A DNA stretch of 8,878 bases, from NCBI GenBank assembly GCA_964424205.1, contig CAYRIF010000152.1:1-8878 (forward strand), given 5' to 3'. The first letter of the stretch is position 1; each line of letters starts with the position of its first letter. A program made the position numbers and the translations under genes. Of the stretch, positions 6,955-8,878 are shown piece by piece. The notes under the pieces are model-generated. The model had not been told where the DNA came from. It did no database searches and saw only the letters and a list, made by a program, of their open reading frames with translations. The stretch is from CAYRIF01 sp964424205 (GTDB taxonomy: Bacteria; Bacteroidota; Bacteroidia; Cytophagales; Cyclobacteriaceae).

Positions 6955-6987
6955 CAAAAATATTTTATCTTTCTATCCAGTTTTCAA
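6955..6987 (-). promoter_or_regulatory. Candidate Bacteroidota promoter for the lamin-tail gene
   Basis: On the minus strand TTG (6987-6985) is followed after 22 bases by TATTTTTG (6962-6955), fitting the TTG-N17-23-TAnnTTTG pattern described for Flavobacterium. The -7 element ends 39 bases before the ATG at 6915. The upstream half overlaps the 3' end of the broken PIN-toxin gene. The same TATTTTTG octamer precedes the dksA-like gene. Confidence 0.5.
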
Positions 6988-7362
6988 TTTTTATGTCTTC
7001 TATTCGATTAAATTCCTTAACATTTTCAGTGACCATTATCAATCGGTTTGCTAAAGCAGTTGTGCCAATTAACAAATCAAATCACTAATCATTTGACCTT
7101 TCTTTCTCAACCTAACTTTCTCTTTTCCATATAAGCTTATAGCATCAAGAATTAGTAAAATTACTACTTGCTCAGAAAATATTTCAATCAGTTGAAAGTT
7201 TTTAGTTGGGTTTAGACTATTCTCCACCCAAAATGCTAACTCAGCAAGTGTGATCTCTGAAATAACACAGTTCTCAAGCCCTGTTTTTTCGATTTTATCA
7301 AGTAAGTTAAATTTTCCATGAAAAAAATGAATACCAATATTAGTATCAAGCAGGTACTTCAT
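6965..7362 (-). pseudogene. PIN-domain (VapC-type) toxin, frameshifted
   Basis: A PIN-domain ribonuclease toxin of a type II toxin-antitoxin pair; VapC enzymes cut RNA with a cluster of acidic residues. The intact frame runs from the ATG at 7362 for 97 codons to a TAA at 7069, with MKYLLDTNIGIHFF (Asp6) and ISEITLAELAFW (Glu41). At residues 93-94 (SD) the frame breaks. Moving to the next frame, the PIN C-terminus continues as FDLLIGTTALANRLIMVTEN... to WIER and a TAA at 6965. Only two bases (7079-7080) remain of the Phe codon, so one A of a four-A run (plus-strand sense) is missing. Restored, the protein would have 132 residues, normal for VapC. The break removes the third acidic residue (the Asp of FDLLIG), so the product as written should be inactive. 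Its ATG directly follows the antitoxin stop codon (TAAATG). Confidence 0.85.
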
Positions 7363-7605
7363 TTAGAATTTCTCAATAGTACGAGATTCCGCCCGTGATT
7401 TTCTTATTTCACTAACGATTTCTTTGGAACTTCTCTCGTCTTCCCATGCCCCGAAAATAGATTTTAGGTTAAATACTTTTTTTTCTTTTGACCCTAGAGA
7501 ATTTGATAATTTGATAATCAGCTTTCTCTTGGTTTCGTCATCAAACCTTTTGAGATACTCAAAATACTTATTTAATACTTTGTTTGAAATTGTTAAACCT
7601 CCCAT
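7363..7605 (-). CDS. Antitoxin-like protein paired with PIN toxin
   Basis: An 80-residue protein whose stop codon is immediately followed by the toxin's ATG, the usual antitoxin-first order of vapBC-like operons. The N-terminal part (1-40) is a Lys/Arg-rich helical region (KVLNKYFEYLKRFDDETKRK). The C-terminal part contains SIFGAWEDERSS (49-60) and EIVSEIRKSRAESRTIEKF (62-80). A pattern of this kind (FGAW-D/E-rich, IR-SR, IE-F at the end) recurs in small Bacteroidota proteins encoded before PIN toxins, as far as I recall, and the C-terminus would be the toxin-binding arm. No classic AbrB, RHH or Phd DNA-binding domain is obvious. The reading frame is intact although its toxin is broken. The ATG at 7605 is the natural start. 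Function is inferred mainly from position. Confidence 0.75.
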   Translation of the reverse strand: MGGLTISNKVLNKYFEYLKRFDDETKRKLIIKLSNSLGSKEKKVFNLKSIFGAWEDERSSKEIVSEIRKSRAESRTIEKF

Positions 7606-7630
7606 AGTTGTAATATAGCTAATTTTCTAG

Positions 7631-7650
7631 TTTTTCACAGATTTTCACTG
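7631..7650. repeat. Tandem decamer upstream of the toxin-antitoxin genes
   Basis: TTTTTCACAG and ATTTTCACTG stand head to tail and match at 8 of 10 positions, sharing TTTTCAC one helical turn apart. They lie 26-45 bases upstream of the antitoxin start, between divergent genes. They could be an autoregulatory operator, or a remnant of a common AT-rich intergenic repeat. Confidence 0.35.
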
Positions 7651-7688
7651 TTTATAATTAGGGGGTAACCTTTAACGTAGAAAAGTAG

Positions 7689-7696
7689 TATCTTTA
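7689..7696 (+). promoter_or_regulatory. Near-consensus -7 element just before hicB
   Basis: TATCTTTA matches TAnnTTTG at 5 of 6 fixed positions and lies only five bases before the GTG at 7702. If used, the transcript would begin at or very near the start codon. No TTG is found at the -33 distance. Confidence 0.3.
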
Positions 7697-7701
7697 CAAA
7701 A

Positions 7702-7913
7702 GTGGCGTATAACCTTGGAATTATTATTTATTGGTGTAAAGAGGATAAGTTATATATTGCTGAAGTTCCAGCGTTAGCGGGTCGCAAATCAGATGGACAT
7801 ACTTATATAGCAGCAATATCAAATATTGAAATGATAATTGATGAATGGCTTAAACGGCTAAATCTATTGGTAGGGAAATACCAGCGCTGAAGGGAAAATT
7901 AATGTATACCTAA
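7702..7913 (+). pseudogene. Solitary HicB-family antitoxin, frameshifted
   Basis: A HicB-type antitoxin fold; such proteins normally neutralise the HicA mRNA-cutting toxin. The frame opens with GTG at 7702 and shows the HicB pattern: IIIYWCKEDKLYIAEVPALA (7-26), SDGHTY (30-35), AAISNIEMIIDEW (37-49). After Lys51 the sequence turns unlike HicB and stops at 7888-7890. One frame over, the family ending reads TAKSIGREIPALKGKLMYT and stops at 7911-7913. The break is at the A run 7852-7854, where one A is missing. Restored, the protein would have 70 residues, the usual size. No hicA is found on either side, so it is an orphan. The restored stop codon is only five bases from the next gene, so the two may be co-transcribed. 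Confidence 0.82.
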
Positions 7914-7918
7914 TTCAA

Positions 7919-8452
7919 ATGTTAAAAACACTACTTTCAATTTCATTGTCAATAGTTATAACGGCATCGTGCTTTTCGCAAGGCGAAAAAACCCTACACG
8001 AAAAATTAGCTAAGAAAAACGCAGTTTATTTAGAAATTTTGGGGCAAGGGTTATTTTACTCAGTAAATTATGATAGAATTCTTATAAAGGGCGAAAGACT
8101 AGCCGTAGCTGGGCGTATTGGTTTGAGTTATTATCCGGTAACAAATTTCTTTGAGGCTCATACCGTTGCTATTCCAATAGAATTTAATCTTTTGGTTGGA
8201 AAAGGATTAACGTATTTTGAATTCGGATTGGCTGGCACCTATATGCAGGGTTTAGACAAACCAAGTTTTTCAAAATCTCTTTTTGCCTCACTTAGGCTAG
8301 GGTATCGCTATCAAAAAGATAACGGAGGATTATTGTTCAGAATAGGATTTACACCGCTGCTTCCTATAATTCTAGATGATGAATATCAGCTTAACACTGA
8401 TTATATCCCTTTATTGCCTTCGATAGGACTAAGTGTGGGTTATTCATTTTAA
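7919..8452 (+). CDS. Small outer-membrane beta-barrel-like protein
   Basis: A 177-residue exported protein not assigned to a named family. A signal peptide covers 1 to about 21 (LLSISLSIVITASCFSQ). The mature part alternates hydrophobic and polar residues in strand-like segments with aromatic residues near their ends (AVYLEILGQGLFYSVNYDRI, LAVAGRIGLSYYP, LTYFEFGLAGTY, LFASLRLGYRYQ, GLLFRIGFTPLLP). It ends in SVGYSF, with the C-terminal Phe typical of outer-membrane barrels. The opening LE..GQGL.YSVNYDR resembles many small Bacteroidota outer-membrane proteins. About eight strands would fit. Cys18 is preceded by TAS rather than a proper lipobox, so a lipoprotein is unlikely. The ATG at 7919 follows the restored hicB stop by five bases. 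Function unknown. Confidence 0.72.
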   Translation: MLKTLLSISLSIVITASCFSQGEKTLHEKLAKKNAVYLEILGQGLFYSVNYDRILIKGERLAVAGRIGLSYYPVTNFFEAHTVAIPIEFNLLVGKGLTYFEFGLAGTYMQGLDKPSFSKSLFASLRLGYRYQKDNGGLLFRIGFTPLLPIILDDEYQLNTDYIPLLPSIGLSVGYSF

Positions 8453-8521
8453 GACCACTGTCGGAGGACAAATTTTTCAAGTTAAACCATGCTTCTTAAG
8501 CGGTTTTAAATTGGAAAATTA

Positions 8522-8529
8522 TATATTTG
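8522..8529 (+). promoter_or_regulatory. Candidate -7 element for asd
   Basis: TATATTTG is a perfect TAnnTTTG match, followed by GCATC, 82 bases upstream of the asd start codon. No TTG occurs at the expected -33 spacing. A second, weaker match (CATCTTTG) lies at 8541-8548. Confidence 0.5.
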
Positions 8530-8562
8530 CATCATAAACCCATCTTTGTATAATAAGTATCC

Positions 8563-8589
8563 TCCCTATCTGCTTTGATTTGATAGGGA
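8563..8589 (+). promoter_or_regulatory. Hairpin in the asd leader
   Basis: TCCCTATC (8563-8570) and GATAGGGA (8582-8589) form a perfect 8-pair stem with an 11-base loop. It is 22 bases before the asd ATG and downstream of the candidate promoter, so it would lie in the transcript leader. Only a short, mixed T-rich stretch follows, so termination is uncertain. Confidence 0.45.
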
Positions 8590-8611
8590 TTTATCATTAA
8601 AAAGTAAGAAA

Positions 8612-8878
8612 ATGAAAATTGCAGTGGTAGGAGCTACGGGTTTGGTAGGCTCAGAAATGTTAAAGTTGTTGGAAGAAAGAGACTTTCAATATGATGAAAT
8701 TTTGTTGGTGGCGTCAGCGCGATCAGCAGGAAAAAAGATTAATCACAAGGGCACAGAACATACCGTTATTGGTATGAATCAGGCGGTAACACTAAAGCCA
8801 GATATTGCGATTTTTTCGGCAGGAGGCGGCACTTCGTTAGCGTGGGCACCCAAATTTGCAGCAGTAGGCGCTACAGTG
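8612..8878 (+). CDS. asd: Aspartate-semialdehyde dehydrogenase, N-terminal part
   Basis: The first 89 codons of a gene that runs off the window; the full enzyme is usually about 330-340 residues. It reduces beta-aspartyl phosphate to aspartate semialdehyde with NADPH, the branch point to lysine/diaminopimelate, threonine and methionine, in the cytoplasm. The start shows the Rossmann dinucleotide motif MKIAVVGATGLVGSEML (GATGLVG at 7-13), then LLVASARSAGKK (31-42) with Arg37 in the NADP-phosphate binding position, and the conserved IAIFSAGGGTS (65-75). The catalytic cysteine lies beyond the window end. The ATG at 8612 follows an A-rich stretch (GTAAGAAA). The leader contains a hairpin that might regulate the gene. 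Confidence 0.93.
   Translation, partial: MKIAVVGATGLVGSEMLKLLEERDFQYDEILLVASARSAGKKINHKGTEHTVIGMNQAVTLKPDIAIFSAGGGTSLAWAPKFAAVGATV

Larger units (their letters stand above)
8453..8611. other. Intergenic region before asd
   Basis: 159 bases between the barrel-protein stop codon and the asd start. Apart from the candidate promoter and leader hairpin, it holds only a weak four-pair hairpin with a short T run (8459-8477) that might end the upstream transcript. No coding potential is seen. Confidence 0.6.

Noticed and set aside
7606..7701. Possible hicA remnant before hicB
   Set aside because: No reading frame in this stretch shows HicA motifs, and stop codons interrupt the frames; it is better explained as a divergent spacer.
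8459..8477. Hairpin TGTC-GGAG-GACA followed by AATTTTT after the barrel-protein gene
   Set aside because: A four-pair stem is too weak to call a terminator without transcript data.

Overview
The window looks like a fragment of a Bacteroidota chromosome, probably Cytophagales-like or a relative. The case rests on several signs. The DNA is AT-rich and there are no strong Shine-Dalgarno sequences before the start codons. Perfect or near-perfect TAnnTTTG (-7) promoter elements of the Bacteroidota type are present. There is a DksA-like protein with the degenerate zinc finger seen in that phylum, a long secreted lamin-tail protein with a FlgD-like C-terminal domain, and signal peptides ending in ...AQ or ...SQ. 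A run of 100 N (2031-2130) shows that this is a scaffolded draft assembly.

Layout. A DUF937 protein (25-618, +) ends at a clear intrinsic terminator and converges on a small unknown protein (848-1051, -). Next on the minus strand is an RluB/RsuA-type 23S rRNA pseudouridine synthase (1176-2030), cut off from its upstream DNA by the N gap. On the other side of the gap a minus-strand pair encodes a TraR/DksA-like protein and, one base later, the chromosome-segregation protein ScpB (GTG start). Divergent from this pair is an exported isoaspartyl peptidase/L-asparaginase (3256-4272, +). It converges on an 865-residue secreted lamin-tail protein (4318-6915, -) whose Ig-like plus lamin-tail module is duplicated.

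From about 6965 to 7913 lies a small toxin-antitoxin patch: an antitoxin-like gene directly followed by a PIN-domain (VapC-type) toxin on the minus strand, and, divergently, a solitary HicB-type antitoxin. Both the PIN toxin and the HicB gene are broken by one missing base in a short A run (plus-strand sense). In each case the remaining part of the protein reads on perfectly in the next frame. Downstream come a small outer-membrane beta-barrel-like protein (7919-8452, +) and the start of aspartate-semialdehyde dehydrogenase (8612 to the window end, +), which has a hairpin in its leader.

Most of the window is ordinary housekeeping DNA. No clearly new multi-gene system is visible. The points most worth a second look are the paired frameshifts in the toxin-antitoxin patch, the duplicated lamin-tail architecture, the heptanucleotide repeat at the edge of the assembly gap, the degenerate DksA zinc finger and the asd leader hairpin.
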